Below, piece after piece: positions 51,963 through 62,700 of a stretch of 64,000 nt of DNA. A program made the position numbers and the translations under genes. The notes below the pieces were generated by a model, which made no database searches, was not told where the DNA came from, and saw only the letters and a list, made by a program, of their open reading frames with translations. The DNA is from Saprospiraceae bacterium (GTDB lineage: Bacteria; Bacteroidota; Bacteroidia; Chitinophagales; Saprospiraceae): the NCBI GenBank assembly GCA_020627965.1, contig JAHDFX010000003.1:19404-83403 (forward strand). The letters run 5' to 3'. Position 1 is the stretch's first letter; each line of letters begins with the position of its first letter.

Positions 51963-52611
51963 GCTCACGCAGACACCTTTCTATCAGGTGATTTACCTCC
52001 GCAGAACGACTAGCACACATATAATGTGAACCGCCTCTTATAGTAAAATCAGCCTTTACATGACGATAGGGGAGTACACGATCATTATCACCATGAATAT
52101 GAATAACATTATCGTGTACCGTCTCATTATCCCAACGCGTAACGGCTGTAGCTGCCCACATCAGAAACCGACCATTGACATTTCTGACCATATTGTCAAA
52201 AACCTGCTTTTGTGAATTGGGCAAATCACCCAGCAAACCAGTCCAGGTTTGTATGGCTTTGCGCATAATAGGCGTTGGAATAAACTTAGCACCAAATAAA
52301 TTACCAGCCACCTTAAGATGGGGAGGAAGTTCACTGCGGGTTTTACAACTGGAAATCAGAATCACTTTTTCTGCATTGACGTGCTTGGCAACTTCCATAC
52401 ACATCATACCGCCCAAAGATACTCCCATAAGGGAGAAAGGGCGTGAAGTATCAAGTTTCGCTGCCAGCCTTTTAGCGTATGCGCTCATAGGTTCATCCTT
52501 CCTCGGAGGAATCCAGTCGGGAATACGCAAATCACAGTTGAGTCTCAGCTGCAGACCAAACATTCTTCTATCCGTTCCCAAGCCAGGGAAGGCGTATACA
52601 ATAGGTCTCAT
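51934..52611 (-). CDS. alpha/beta hydrolase
   Basis: 225 residues. Alpha/beta-hydrolase fold with nucleophile Ser65 in LMGVSLGGMM, acid D175 or D177 in HIHGDNDRVLP and His196 in GGSHYMCASRS: a full triad. The N-terminal VYAFPGLGTDRRMF holds the oxyanion-hole region. It is short and without an extended lid, like BioH or YbfF-type esterases; substrate unknown. No signal peptide, so cytoplasmic. Its last 29 bp overlap the CHAT gene in the opposite orientation. Two hairpins (52635-52658 and 52662-52678) separate it from the upstream subtilase on the same strand. Confidence 0.88.
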   Translation of the reverse strand: MRPIVYAFPGLGTDRRMFGLQLRLNCDLRIPDWIPPRKDEPMSAYAKRLAAKLDTSRPFSLMGVSLGGMMCMEVAKHVNAEKVILISSCKTRSELPPHLKVAGNLFGAKFIPTPIMRKAIQTWTGLLGDLPNSQKQVFDNMVRNVNGRFLMWAATAVTRWDNETVHDNVIHIHGDNDRVLPYRHVKADFTIRGGSHYMCASRSAEVNHLIERCLREPKRRLQAVS

Positions 52612-52634
52612 GTTTCTCTCTATTAGGTATAGGG

Positions 52635-52678
52635 CTTCACAAAAAAGGGCTTGTGAAGTAGCTGTTATATATTAACAG
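52635..52678 (-). terminator. paired hairpins between the second subtilase and the hydrolase
   Basis: CTTCACAA/TTGTGAAG (52635-52642 with 52651-52658) and CTGTTA/TAACAG (52662-52667 with 52673-52678). On the minus strand the first hairpin's loop includes a GCCC/T-rich segment. Possible attenuator or terminator for the subtilase transcript. Confidence 0.4.
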
Positions 52679-52754
52679 ATACAACAATATTAATCATTTA
52701 ATTTGAAACAAACAAAATGAAAAGAGAGAAATTCATGACAGGGCTTACCATTAA

Positions 52755-55700
52755 TTATCGTGGTACACTTGAGTAGACGCCATTATTGATATGCCAGATT
52801 GATTTGTCTGCACCATTAACATCACCATCTAGGTTAAAATCATCTTCTCTGTAGACGCCAAAAGAACCATTCCAGATCGTCCATTGGATCTTATCAGAAC
52901 CATTGATCTGGAAACTCGGATTATCTCCCAACTGACTGCCATCTCCGGCATACATAGCATATATGCCCGGAAAAATTTCTTTTTGACCAAGCGCAGTTTC
53001 ACTATATGAATTTTGAATACGGAAATCGTAACTGAATTGATTATTGAACAGCTCTACAGGGGTTGGAGTCATGATTCCCATATGATTGCGATGCTCGATA
53101 ACAACATATACTGAATCGCTAAACTCATATTCAATACAGGCACGTTGGAACTCAATATGACCATCCTGATATAAAAGCCCCGTAGTCTGAAATATTTCAC
53201 TGCTTTTGTCAACATCCGTCCTCAAGGATACCAATACCCAATCTACGGCATTAAAATCATAATTGTCTATGCTTTCATATTCCTGATAGAACCAGGGAGC
53301 ATTATAATAAGGGTGACCGATATTAGAAAGTGCCTGGTTGTCAAGGCTGCTTTGCCCGGGAAGAAGACCGCGATCATTAAGTGTTGTACGCATTAAAGGG
53401 ATACCAGTCTGAAATAAAGTAGTATCTATAGCACCTTCGAGATAGACCTGAAAATCAAATTCTTTGCAGGTCAGGGTTTCTGTAAATGTGAAAATTCGGG
53501 AAGATTCTACATTATTAGTCCCTAGTGCTGCCACACTGATCTTATATTCGGTCGAAGTGTCTAAACCATTGATACTGTATGATGTATTACTGGTTGTTGC
53601 AATTAATACATCATTCAGATAAATAGCATAACCGGATAAATTTTGAGTGCCGGAATAGAGATAATCCCAGGAGATGTCAATATTAGTAAAACCAGGCGTA
53701 GCCATCAGGTCAACAGCAGGATAAGGCTGAGGAACAGTGCAGCTTGCTGCCCAGGCCAGACTAGACTCCAATAAAATTCTGGAAGGTGTTGTCAGGTGTT
53801 CTACATGATAATCTAAGAGCGGGTAAGCAACTCTTCGTTCTTGCGTAATGACACCATTTGCCATTTCACTGCCAGCATGGTAGACAAAAAGAGGAGTACA
53901 AAAATTTTGATAACGTATAATCGGAACTGCGGCAGGAGGAAGCAAGCTGGCCCCTTTGATTAGGTACTGACTGGTATAAAAAGGAATTGTGCCCGACATG
54001 GCTGCTGATACAGGATGATAAGGACTGGTGACTTCTATGTCTTTTGCAAAAATTCCTGCATTGCTGGAAGCCAAATTAAAATCATCTACCAAATCAAAAT
54101 TCAAAAGAATAAGCGGAAGGTCATCAAATAGTGCCAGATCATTAGAATCAATTTCTGCCTCCGGAGAGATAATAGCAGTCCAGTTTTTATCCCATAGATA
54201 ATCCTGTACTTCATTACTGCCTATAGTAAAAATATGAAAATCAGTTCCCTGTAATTGATCGGCGATAATAGATTCATCATCAGAAGGCTGGCGGTCTTTG
54301 GTGATGAATATAACATCTTGATTGCACGAATTTTCTACGAAAGTAGCTGTATTAAAACACGTTAAGGGAGATTCATTGCCATTGGCATCATATGCACTGA
54401 CACAATACTCTACACCAACACCTGACTCCGTATAATGAACCATATAGTGGAGTTGGTCAACAGCTTCTACGAACACACTATCTTTATAGATATTATAACC
54501 AATAACTGCCCCGTCATCTGTTGCCGCTTCCCAGGAAAATTGGATATGATACTGACCCGTATAATAATAAAGTGCCGGAATAGAAGATGGTGGACAAGAG
54601 TTGGGAGAATCGCCGGAAGGCGGAATAAATAACTTGGCATCAGTACGTATACTACGAATATCATTAGGATATAATACCCGCAAACTAAACCAGGTGTTCC
54701 CTGTAGAGTAAGGATAAGTCATCAGATAACTGGTATCGGTGGTGGTTGCAATAACTTCCATTGAGGTATTACCATCATATTGAAGTAGTTCGTAAGCAAC
54801 AGCATCATTCACAAAAGGCCATTCAAACAGAATATCATCATCACATAGAGGCGTCATATTGAAATCCTGTCGGCTAATATAGCTGTAGGCATGAAAAGGA
54901 GTAGGAGTTACATCTATATAATTGGTATTATTACGTTCAATTTTTATCAAAGCCTGAGAAGTCCCCATATTAACCAATTGGTCTTTTTTCCAGCGAAAAA
55001 TACGGGAAGAAGCATCAATACTATCGCTCAACATTACCCAATTACTTCCTTCATCTGGCGAATATTCTAGCGTGAACGTATTATTGTCATCACCATAATA
55101 ATCCCATTCTATATAATAATTAATGGAACCACCCGCCGGAATAATTTCTCCAGCTACCGGGCTAACCAGTTTTACTCCAGCCTGTACAAATTCATACACG
55201 ATATAGAACTCTTGTTCTTCAAAAGGAATTCGGTAACTGTTGATATTAATAGCATAGTTTCCGGCTGAAGGGTTTTTTACAACAACCTGCTCAATATTAT
55301 TATGACGATCTACACCGGGAAAAGCATTACTGGCAACCTCAGCAGGAGTAGTAGATAAAATATAAGGAAGGTAAATACTGCCACCACCGATCACTCGCAT
55401 ATCCAGATCATTTACAAGGTCTTTTCCGGTAACGACAGAAGCACTTGTATCAGGCCAGTATAACATGATCTTGAGTTCATGGGTATTGGGGGGAACATTT
55501 ATACTATAGTTTTTACTTTCATCAGTTTCCAATACATCCTTAATATAATGCTGGTCATCCAATAAATCTTTGGCTCGGCGCAAATTAAGTTTGCCATAGC
55601 CATAGGTATAGTCAGGACCAGGATTACCAAGTTCTTCTGCTGTATTACAAATGATGGCTTTTAGCAATGCGCCTTCAGGATTTTCGCCATTGTTTATATT

Positions 55701-57053
55701 CCGATAATGTTCGTAAAGTAGCGCCAAACCGCCAGCAACCTGAGGGGCTGAAAAACTAGTACCAAATCCATTTTGATAATTATTGTTACTGGTAGGCGTA
55801 GAAAAACCATATGCGGTGGCTGTAATTTCTGGTTTAAGTCTGCCATTCAGCGTTGGCCCCTGACTAGAGCCTGAGTATCTTTCATTATAATGATTGATAC
55901 CACCTACTGATATGGCATTCTTAGCACTTTGACCATTGGTCAGCACCGTATTATATCCGGCAGGATAGCCTGCTCTTGTTTTATTTCCTGAATTACCCGC
56001 TGAAAAAACATGCATCAATTGAGGATGGCGTTTAAGCTGGTCATCTGTACGAGCACTGTAAATACTATAAATGCCACCTTCGCCAGAACCATAGGCATTA
56101 TTAGTAATAACCATGCCAGCAGCTACATTAGCATCTACTTTGACATCCTGTAAAGCTTCCGTGGCCCTATCCATGATATAGCTACATTCAGGAGCAACGC
56201 CCTTTATTCGCTCGCGCAATACACCGCCACCGCCAATCATACCAGCTACCATATTGGCATGATAATGATCTTGATTATCATTTTCTGAAACAAGATTGGT
56301 GGAACGTCCTTTTAGATCAATATGACTGGCGTAACCACCATCTCCAACTCCAACTATTACGCCTTCTCCTGTAAGCCCCCCATTGATTGGAGTATTTAGA
56401 TAAGTACCACGAACTGATCTTGAACGGGTATCTAATAATTCAGGCTGTTCGGGTGCCAGGGCAATATATTTGACAAAAGGCAGGGAGGCAATCTCTTCGA
56501 TCTCCTCTGTTGCGATATTCGTTCGCAGTGTATGCCTGTTTTCAATGCTCGCAGTTGGGCCTAGTTGATTCAGTATTTGTGAGGGACGAACATTTTTATG
56601 CAAATAAATAATAATATCCTGATTGCCGGAAATACTGAGAAGTGATGAATCAATCTTTAAATTAGTATCATAAGCTATGGCTGCCCGAAGATCAAGACTT
56701 TCTAATGCAGTAGGAGTAATATTGCCAGGTACTGCTGCAATATAGGCTAAATTAGGAATGTATTCGAGCAGGTCAATATTCAGTGAACGGATAAGTTGGT
56801 GGGAGGCTTTGTCAGGGATTTTATGGAATTGGAGTATTATGTAATGTTTATTTTCAAAACAATTGCGTCCTTCAGATAGTAATTCCTTATGCAAAGAAAT
56901 GAGGCTTTGTTCAGGTGTAAATGTAGTCGATTTAAAGATCAGAGAAAAGTCTTCATCTACTGTTTGTTGTGCATAGGTAGTTGTATACAAACCTATAAAA
57001 CCCATAATAAATACAACTTTCCACCATATTTTCCTAACTCCATTTGTTAACAT
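52755..57053 (-). CDS. large secreted subtilisin-like (S8) protease with Fn3 domains
   Basis: 1,432 residues. Signal peptide up to TTTYAQQ (about 29). Residues ~40-200 look like an inhibitor-type propeptide. The S8 domain at ~215-500 has Asp238 (VGVGDGG), His265 (HYHANMVAGM, an unusual variant of HGTHVAG), Asn354 (SAGNSGN) and Ser433 (GFGTSFSAPQVAGG). A jelly-roll P-like domain follows (~510-640), then fibronectin-type beta domains (for example SPVAGEIIPAGGS; IDISWDYLYSGTQNLSGYAI). The C terminus is an EF-hand/dockerin-like loop, DFNLDGDVNGADKSIW, instead of a type A sorting domain. Likely an extracellular or surface protease. It is divergent from the DUF4249 lipoprotein with 295 nt between. 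Confidence 0.9.
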   Translation of the reverse strand: MLTNGVRKIWWKVVFIMGFIGLYTTTYAQQTVDEDFSLIFKSTTFTPEQSLISLHKELLSEGRNCFENKHYIILQFHKIPDKASHQLIRSLNIDLLEYIPNLAYIAAVPGNITPTALESLDLRAAIAYDTNLKIDSSLLSISGNQDIIIYLHKNVRPSQILNQLGPTASIENRHTLRTNIATEEIEEIASLPFVKYIALAPEQPELLDTRSRSVRGTYLNTPINGGLTGEGVIVGVGDGGYASHIDLKGRSTNLVSENDNQDHYHANMVAGMIGGGGVLRERIKGVAPECSYIMDRATEALQDVKVDANVAAGMVITNNAYGSGEGGIYSIYSARTDDQLKRHPQLMHVFSAGNSGNKTRAGYPAGYNTVLTNGQSAKNAISVGGINHYNERYSGSSQGPTLNGRLKPEITATAYGFSTPTSNNNYQNGFGTSFSAPQVAGGLALLYEHYRNINNGENPEGALLKAIICNTAEELGNPGPDYTYGYGKLNLRRAKDLLDDQHYIKDVLETDESKNYSINVPPNTHELKIMLYWPDTSASVVTGKDLVNDLDMRVIGGGSIYLPYILSTTPAEVASNAFPGVDRHNNIEQVVVKNPSAGNYAININSYRIPFEEQEFYIVYEFVQAGVKLVSPVAGEIIPAGGSINYYIEWDYYGDDNNTFTLEYSPDEGSNWVMLSDSIDASSRIFRWKKDQLVNMGTSQALIKIERNNTNYIDVTPTPFHAYSYISRQDFNMTPLCDDDILFEWPFVNDAVAYELLQYDGNTSMEVIATTTDTSYLMTYPYSTGNTWFSLRVLYPNDIRSIRTDAKLFIPPSGDSPNSCPPSSIPALYYYTGQYHIQFSWEAATDDGAVIGYNIYKDSVFVEAVDQLHYMVHYTESGVGVEYCVSAYDANGNESPLTCFNTATFVENSCNQDVIFITKDRQPSDDESIIADQLQGTDFHIFTIGSNEVQDYLWDKNWTAIISPEAEIDSNDLALFDDLPLILLNFDLVDDFNLASSNAGIFAKDIEVTSPYHPVSAAMSGTIPFYTSQYLIKGASLLPPAAVPIIRYQNFCTPLFVYHAGSEMANGVITQERRVAYPLLDYHVEHLTTPSRILLESSLAWAASCTVPQPYPAVDLMATPGFTNIDISWDYLYSGTQNLSGYAIYLNDVLIATTSNTSYSINGLDTSTEYKISVAALGTNNVESSRIFTFTETLTCKEFDFQVYLEGAIDTTLFQTGIPLMRTTLNDRGLLPGQSSLDNQALSNIGHPYYNAPWFYQEYESIDNYDFNAVDWVLVSLRTDVDKSSEIFQTTGLLYQDGHIEFQRACIEYEFSDSVYVVIEHRNHMGIMTPTPVELFNNQFSYDFRIQNSYSETALGQKEIFPGIYAMYAGDGSQLGDNPSFQINGSDKIQWTIWNGSFGVYREDDFNLDGDVNGADKSIWHINNGVYSSVPR

Positions 57054-57348
57054 AGATACTCAGTTTTGAAACGGAGCGGGTGTTTGGATGATGATAGGTC
57101 GCTCCAGGGTAACATTCATTTAAACTTTAGACGTCAATTATACGGAAAAGGATGCGTAATATAGAATTTATCTACTTATGACAGACATGTGTTTGTTGTT
57201 TATTTCGCTGATTATGAACCTAATTAATCTATGTGGGATATTTTATTTTTTTATTTGTTTTATCTAAATTGTTGCTTTTTTGAACCTAATAGTCATGCTT
57301 GTTTGTTTATCTAAAGTAGATTATAAACAACAGCTCAAAACAAAAAAC

Positions 57349-58290
57349 ATGTATAGATTAATTATTGCCTTCTCGATGATATTAAGTGTCTTCTTATTGA
57401 CTGCCTGTGAAGAAGAATATATTCCTGATCTGGCTGATGCTCCGCCCGAGATTGTTGTAGAAGGATATATCGAAGCAGGGCAAAATGCATTGCCGCCATA
57501 TGTATTATTGACTCGTAGTACTTCTTTCTTTTCTTCAATAGATTCATCGCAACTGAATGAGCTGTTTGTACATGATGCTATGGTACGCATCACCAATGAA
57601 ACAGATACCATTAATTTACAGGAATTATGCCTGAGCAGCCTCGACCCTGTTCAACAGCAATTTGCGACTGAATTGTTGGGCTTGGGGAGTACCGATTCTA
57701 TAGGTATTGATATTTGTGTGTATATAGAACCATCTTTCACGCCACAAACAGGGGAGGAGGGGAAGCGCTACGATCTGGAAGTCATAGCAGACGGGAAACG
57801 AGTAACGGCAACAACAACTATCCCATATGCTGTGCCATTAGATTCTGTACGATATGTGCCTACACCCGATCCCAATAATGATACGCTGGTAGAATTGCGC
57901 TGTTATATCACTGATCGTGGTTCTACGACGGATTTTTATCGTTATTTCACCCAACAGAATAATGATCCGCTTTATCCAGGCGTCAATTCAGTGATTGATG
58001 ATGTATTTTTTAATGGAGAATCCTTCGAGTTCCCACTAGCTCGCGGACAACTACGCACACAGGATTTTGACCTGGATACTTTTGGGTATTTCTGGAAAGG
58101 GGATACCATTATGGTAAAATGGTGTACCATAGACCAGGCGCATTATCAGTTTTGGAGTACACTGGAATTTAATTCAGGCAGTGAAGGCCCTTTTGCCTCC
58201 TTCACCAGAGTAGATTCCAATATCGAAGGCGGATTGGGCGTATGGGGAGGCTATGCCGCTTCTTATCATGAATTGATCGTGCCGGAATAG
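57349..58290 (+). CDS. DUF4249 lipoprotein
   Basis: 313 residues from ATG 57349, which gives a clean lipoprotein signal MYRLIIAFSMILSVFLLTAC; a TTG further up (57280) would add a non-signal leader and is rejected. The body matches the Bacteroidota DUF4249 pattern: IVVEGYIEAG, PPYVLLTRSTSFF, VHDAMVRITN, GKRYDLEVIADGKRVTATTTIP and a late VKWCTIDQAHYQFW stretch. Such lipoproteins often follow a TonB-dependent receptor and may help it at the cell surface; no receptor gene is adjacent here, so this copy is an orphan. It ends next to a mobile-element remnant. Confidence 0.85.
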   Translation: MYRLIIAFSMILSVFLLTACEEEYIPDLADAPPEIVVEGYIEAGQNALPPYVLLTRSTSFFSSIDSSQLNELFVHDAMVRITNETDTINLQELCLSSLDPVQQQFATELLGLGSTDSIGIDICVYIEPSFTPQTGEEGKRYDLEVIADGKRVTATTTIPYAVPLDSVRYVPTPDPNNDTLVELRCYITDRGSTTDFYRYFTQQNNDPLYPGVNSVIDDVFFNGESFEFPLARGQLRTQDFDLDTFGYFWKGDTIMVKWCTIDQAHYQFWSTLEFNSGSEGPFASFTRVDSNIEGGLGVWGGYAASYHELIVPE

Positions 58291-58304
58291 GACTTTTGCA
58301 GAAG

Positions 58305-58425
58305 ATATGGGTGTCGCTTCGTAATTAATGATGTACCGTTTGATGCGTTCATAGGCCGCCGAATCGCGAATAACTTTATCGTGGTAATTCCTTTGCCAGT
58401 TTTTTACGCCAGGCGTCTGTCGCAA
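58305..58425 (-). pseudogene. C-terminal remnant of a REP-associated tyrosine transposase (RAYT)
   Basis: The minus strand encodes TPGVKNWQRNYHDKVIRD followed by AAYERIKRYIINYEA, the C-terminal signature of Y1-type RAYT proteins (family pattern WQRNYYEHIIRNxxxLxxIRxYIxxNP). Only about 40 residues remain: the catalytic N-terminal part is missing and sequence beyond about 58425 belongs to another element. RAYTs move or domesticate REP-like palindromes. Confidence 0.65.
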
Positions 58426-58437
58426 TCAGCGCAGCAG

Positions 58438-59552
58438 TGCATGTCTATCCGTATTGTTGTGATTAGCTTTCAAATTGTATCTTTACTAAGGTCATTGACA
58501 ATTTCTAATCTACATCCAGACAATCTACTTCCTGTTTTTCAGTCACTTATGTCAGATGATGTAGTTTCTTCTGCTATTGAATCCCATAAGTGCTTCCCTG
58601 CTTTGGGCGGTTATACGGGTATATCAGTAGATGGTACCGGGTATTTCTGCTCCAATACAGTAAGCGCTGTTCTCATTGTATGGTCAAGAAACGTAAAAGC
58701 GGAGATGAGTACTATCACCAACTGGCAGGAGCCTGCATTGTTCACCCTGATAAAAAAACGGTATTTCCTGTTTTTGGAGAACCGATTACTAAACAGGACG
58801 GTGCGACCAAAAACGACTGTGAGTATAATGCCTTTAAAAGGCTTGTTCCGAAGCTAAAGCAGATACTGCCGGAAGAAAAGCAACTTATTTTATTAGATGG
58901 TTTATTTGCTACCGGACCTGCCATCAGGATCATGTTTGCTCACCAAATGGACTTTATTACCGTTATTAAAGAAGGTTATGTTCTCGTCCAGGTGGCTGAA
59001 CTGGCTGATAAAAACCAACCGGTAGAGCGTACCTGGTATAAAGATAAAAGTGAGCGCATTAAGTGTACTGCCAGATGGACTAACGGACTGATTTTTAATG
59101 GTGCCAACTCGGATATAACGGTAAACTTTTTACAATACGAAGAGATAGATACCAAAACGCAAAGTACCAGATACGCAGGTAAATGGATTACTTCTCTAGA
59201 GATAAAGCCCTCAATTGTAAAAGAATTTGTGAAAACAGCACGCGCCAGATGGAAGATTGAAAATGAGACGTTTAACGTACTCAAAAACCAAGGCTATAAT
59301 CTGGAACATAATTATGGACATGGTAAAAAATTTCTGTCTTCGCTGTTTGCAATAATGATGCTGCTCGCTTTTTTGGTCGATCAACTCACACAAACTTTGG
59401 ATAAAAACTTTCAAAAGGCTTTGACCGAAGCCAAAACCATGAGAGATTTAAGACAAAAGGTGCGAGTGCTTTTCGACCTTATTCCCTGTGTGTCAATGAA
59501 CGTGATTTATAAAATTATTGCGAGGGACATCAAAATACGACCGTCGCCATAG
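58438..59552 (+). pseudogene. IS4-type DDE transposase, 5'-truncated and frameshifted
   Basis: Two overlapping frames together encode the C-terminal ~370 residues of an IS4-like transposase. Frame 1 carries LHPDNLLPVFQSLM, GGYTGISVDGTGYFCSNTVS (first Asp). Around 58660-58670 homology moves to the -1 frame: RCSHCMVKKRKSGDEYYHQL, VHPDKKTVFPVFGEPI, ILLDGLFATGPAI (second Asp), then RARWKIENETFNVLKNQGY (Glu) and LEHNYGHGKK. The N-terminal ~100 residues of such proteins are absent and no slippery A-run occurs at the shift, so this is a dead copy. The left side abuts the RAYT remnant directly. I could not identify inverted terminal repeats. Confidence 0.8.
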
Positions 59553-59638
59553 TTTTTCATATTTGTTAAAAAATGTTTAGAACCGCTGGCTGTGCGAAGT
59601 CTTACTGAATAGTTAAAAGAATGCCGACAAAATAAATT

Positions 59639-59688
59639 GCCGACATCTTTCTGCTGAGAAAATAAAACTTGTGCCTGATAATGTCGGC
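59639..59688 (-). terminator. inverted repeat after the last T9SS gene
   Basis: GCCGACAT (59639-59646) and ATGTCGGC (59681-59688), 34-nt loop, 47 nt beyond the stop of the minus-strand gene. It may be a terminator or belong to the adjoining IS end. Confidence 0.4.
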
Positions 59689-59734
59689 GAAGGAAAGGAT
59701 TCCCAACGCCGACTAAAACAAATGTGCATTTCTA

Positions 59735-62700
59735 CTATTTTACAATGACCAACCGTTTTGTGATCTTGTCTTTGTCTGTAATTACTGTAAGCAGATAAGT
59801 TCCCGGTTTAAATCTGTTATCTGCCAGATTTAAAGTCGTTTCCAGGTGTTCTGAGTTCAAGGGAGTTGTAAGTATAACTTTGCCAAGCTGATCGAATATG
59901 ATTAGTGTAGCGTCTGTTAGTTGTTCATTCAACTGAACGGTAATTTGATCTTGAGCCGGATTTGGAAAAACCTTCATTTTCAGATGTTTATTGACGTCCG
60001 GAATTTGTTGAAAATCAATATTTTCTGTTATGTTGGTCAGGTTTTCTTTATCCGAGTTGTTGATATTACTACTGTTATCTGCTGTAATCGAGCCTGCTAG
60101 TGATACAATATTGATCGTATAATCTTCTACTTCACCTCTGACCATCATTTCGCATGACTCCGGGTAGCCGCCGTACTTCATGGATACACGCATACGAGTT
60201 GATCCGGTTAAGGCATTAGTGGGTAGAGTAATGGTTCTTACAATAGTAGCAAAACTTATTCCTTCTGCTGCCAGTTCGTTTATGTTATCAAAATCACCAT
60301 CCTGATTCATGTCTATCCATACCCTCCAGTGTTTAGGAGAAATTCCATTTAGATAACCAGCAGTCATTTTTATTTTTGTGGTTTCACCTATGTTTATGTC
60401 GGTATTCAGCGCAGTATAATCTCCATAACCATTATCATTGCCAGATATATTATTGATAGCGCCAAAACGTACTTGATCAATCCATTGATACTGGCTATTT
60501 GCCCCTTGAGATTCACAGTATAAGGCACAGGTTGGGGCGAATTGCTTTTCAATAACATTGGACTGCCCGAGATAAGCTGTACATCCACTATTTCTGGCAT
60601 ATCGTATATACCAGGTCGTCTCTGTAATTGATCCTGGATCATAAGTAGCTCCTGTTGCGCCCGGAATTTCTATCCAGCCATTCATATTATTGCCCAGAGG
60701 CGGAATATTTGTACCTGTGTTTAGCATCCACATGTACTCAACTGTACCATTATTGCCAGAAGGAAGGCTTAGGTTATTAATTGTTGTGGGATCATCATTT
60801 GAATCACAAAGAACTTCATCTTCGCCGATTACTCCGCCATCTGTTACATTAGGACAATTGCTAATTGCAAGGATATAATCTTCTACTTCACCTCTGAAAT
60901 TATCACTACAGAGTGGTTGAAAACCACCATAACTCATTGTGACTCTCATTCCTGTTGTGCCTGGTAGAGCAGAAGTCGGTGTATATACGGGAGCTGTTAT
61001 TGTCCCTAAGCCTCTCTTCCGAACAACTAATTCGTCAGGGGAAGAAAAAATACCATCCTGATTAAAGTCAATGTAAACGTTCCACCATTCCATATCTGAC
61101 GAACCTGCATAACCGGGCGTAAGCGTAATCATGGTGCTGTCGTCAGTGTTAAGCGTTGTAGTCGTAGTGGTAAAAATTGCATAACCTCCATTATTACCAG
61201 AGACATTATTCATAGTATTCAGATCAACTGCCTCAATCCATTCGTATTGGCTGTCTACATTTGTAGGGTCATCAATGAGCCCATTAAAATTATTATCAAT
61301 CCCATCACAAATTTCCGGAGCGCCGGGATAAGAATTGGGGTTATTATCGTCGAGATCACCATTGCAAACTGTAAAATTATCATTGTCTGAATCCGGATCC
61401 CGTACTGTTATTGTTGCGGTACAGACCGCAATATTTTCATTGCTATCCTCTATAGATAAAGTAACTGAGTTGGTACCCAGATGTGAACAGTCAAAATTGG
61501 TCTGACTTAGGGTGAAAATAAGGTCAGAAGTGGCTGTACAATTATCGGTGCTACCATAATCAATATCTGTTGCTAAGACTGAAGCAGTTCCATTGGCATT
61601 TAATTGAATAGTGAGGTCTTGGCAAGATGGGCTTGGAGCTTCACCATCTGTTACTGTAATCAATTGCTCACAGGTAGTAGCTAGTCCTGCTGCGTCCGTT
61701 ATTGTCCAGATGACTGGTGTTGTTCCAATGGGGTAAGAAGCCGGTGCATTATTGGTTACGATTTCTCCCGTGCAATTATCTGAAGCTATTGGCATGCCTA
61801 ATGCGACAGTTGTTGCTTCACATGAACCTGCATCTGTGGATGCATTTACCGCTGCGGGACAGGTAATAACTGGATATTCATTGTCTGTTACTGTAACCAT
61901 TGCAGTACAGGTACTGCTCAAAACACCATCACTAACCGTTAGGGTAACTGGCGTATTTCCGGATGCATAAGGACCAGGAGGATCTACACTGAAGAAAAGA
62001 GGATCACCATTAGGGTCACTGCTTGGTGTTGTATCATTATCAAAATCCTCTGCTGTAGTCATTCCTTCACAATTTGCATCTGCCGAGAGGGTGAGATTCT
62101 GACAAATTGCAACAGGGGGCAGATTGATGACCCCTTCTCCTGTAAGTGTAAATGAATACGGACTTTCATCACAATCATTGTTTATAAGTGAGATCGTAGT
62201 AGAATGTGCGCCCAGAGAAGTGGGGGTATATACCACATCAAAAGTCGTACTCGCTGTCGGAGTAACTGTTGGAGCAGCAGGGTTTGAAATTGTAAATTGT
62301 GGATCACTACTATTTACAGCAAATACTTTTAAAGGGCCTGTACCACTATTGGTTATGGTAAAACTTAGTGGTGAAGAACTGGTATTTAAGTCTTGATTTC
62401 CAAAATCAGTAGAGGCAGATGTATTGTCAACCGTGATTTCCGGAGGATAATATGCTGCACAAGCATCCGGGACAGTTAGAAAAGGAGTGCTGGTTACTGC
62501 TCCATTATAAGAAAGTCCACTTCCACCATCAGTACTAGAGCCACTAGGGTCGCCCCAGTATGAATCTGTGGCATCTACTGTAATGCTTGGGGAGAAATTC
62601 CAAACCGCCTGAATGGCTATACATGCGTAAGTGATTTGATTAGCCGTAACTGCTGTAACGCCATCTAGTACCTGTAGTCCTATATTGGCTCTTTTGATCA

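Noticed and set aside
57280..57348. TTG start for the DUF4249 protein
   Set aside because: The ATG at 57349 gives a complete lipoprotein signal; the added leader contains charged residues before it.
58655..58675. Programmed -1 frameshifting in the transposase
   Set aside because: There is no slippery heptamer or A-run at the shift point and the N terminus is already missing, so decay is the simpler explanation.
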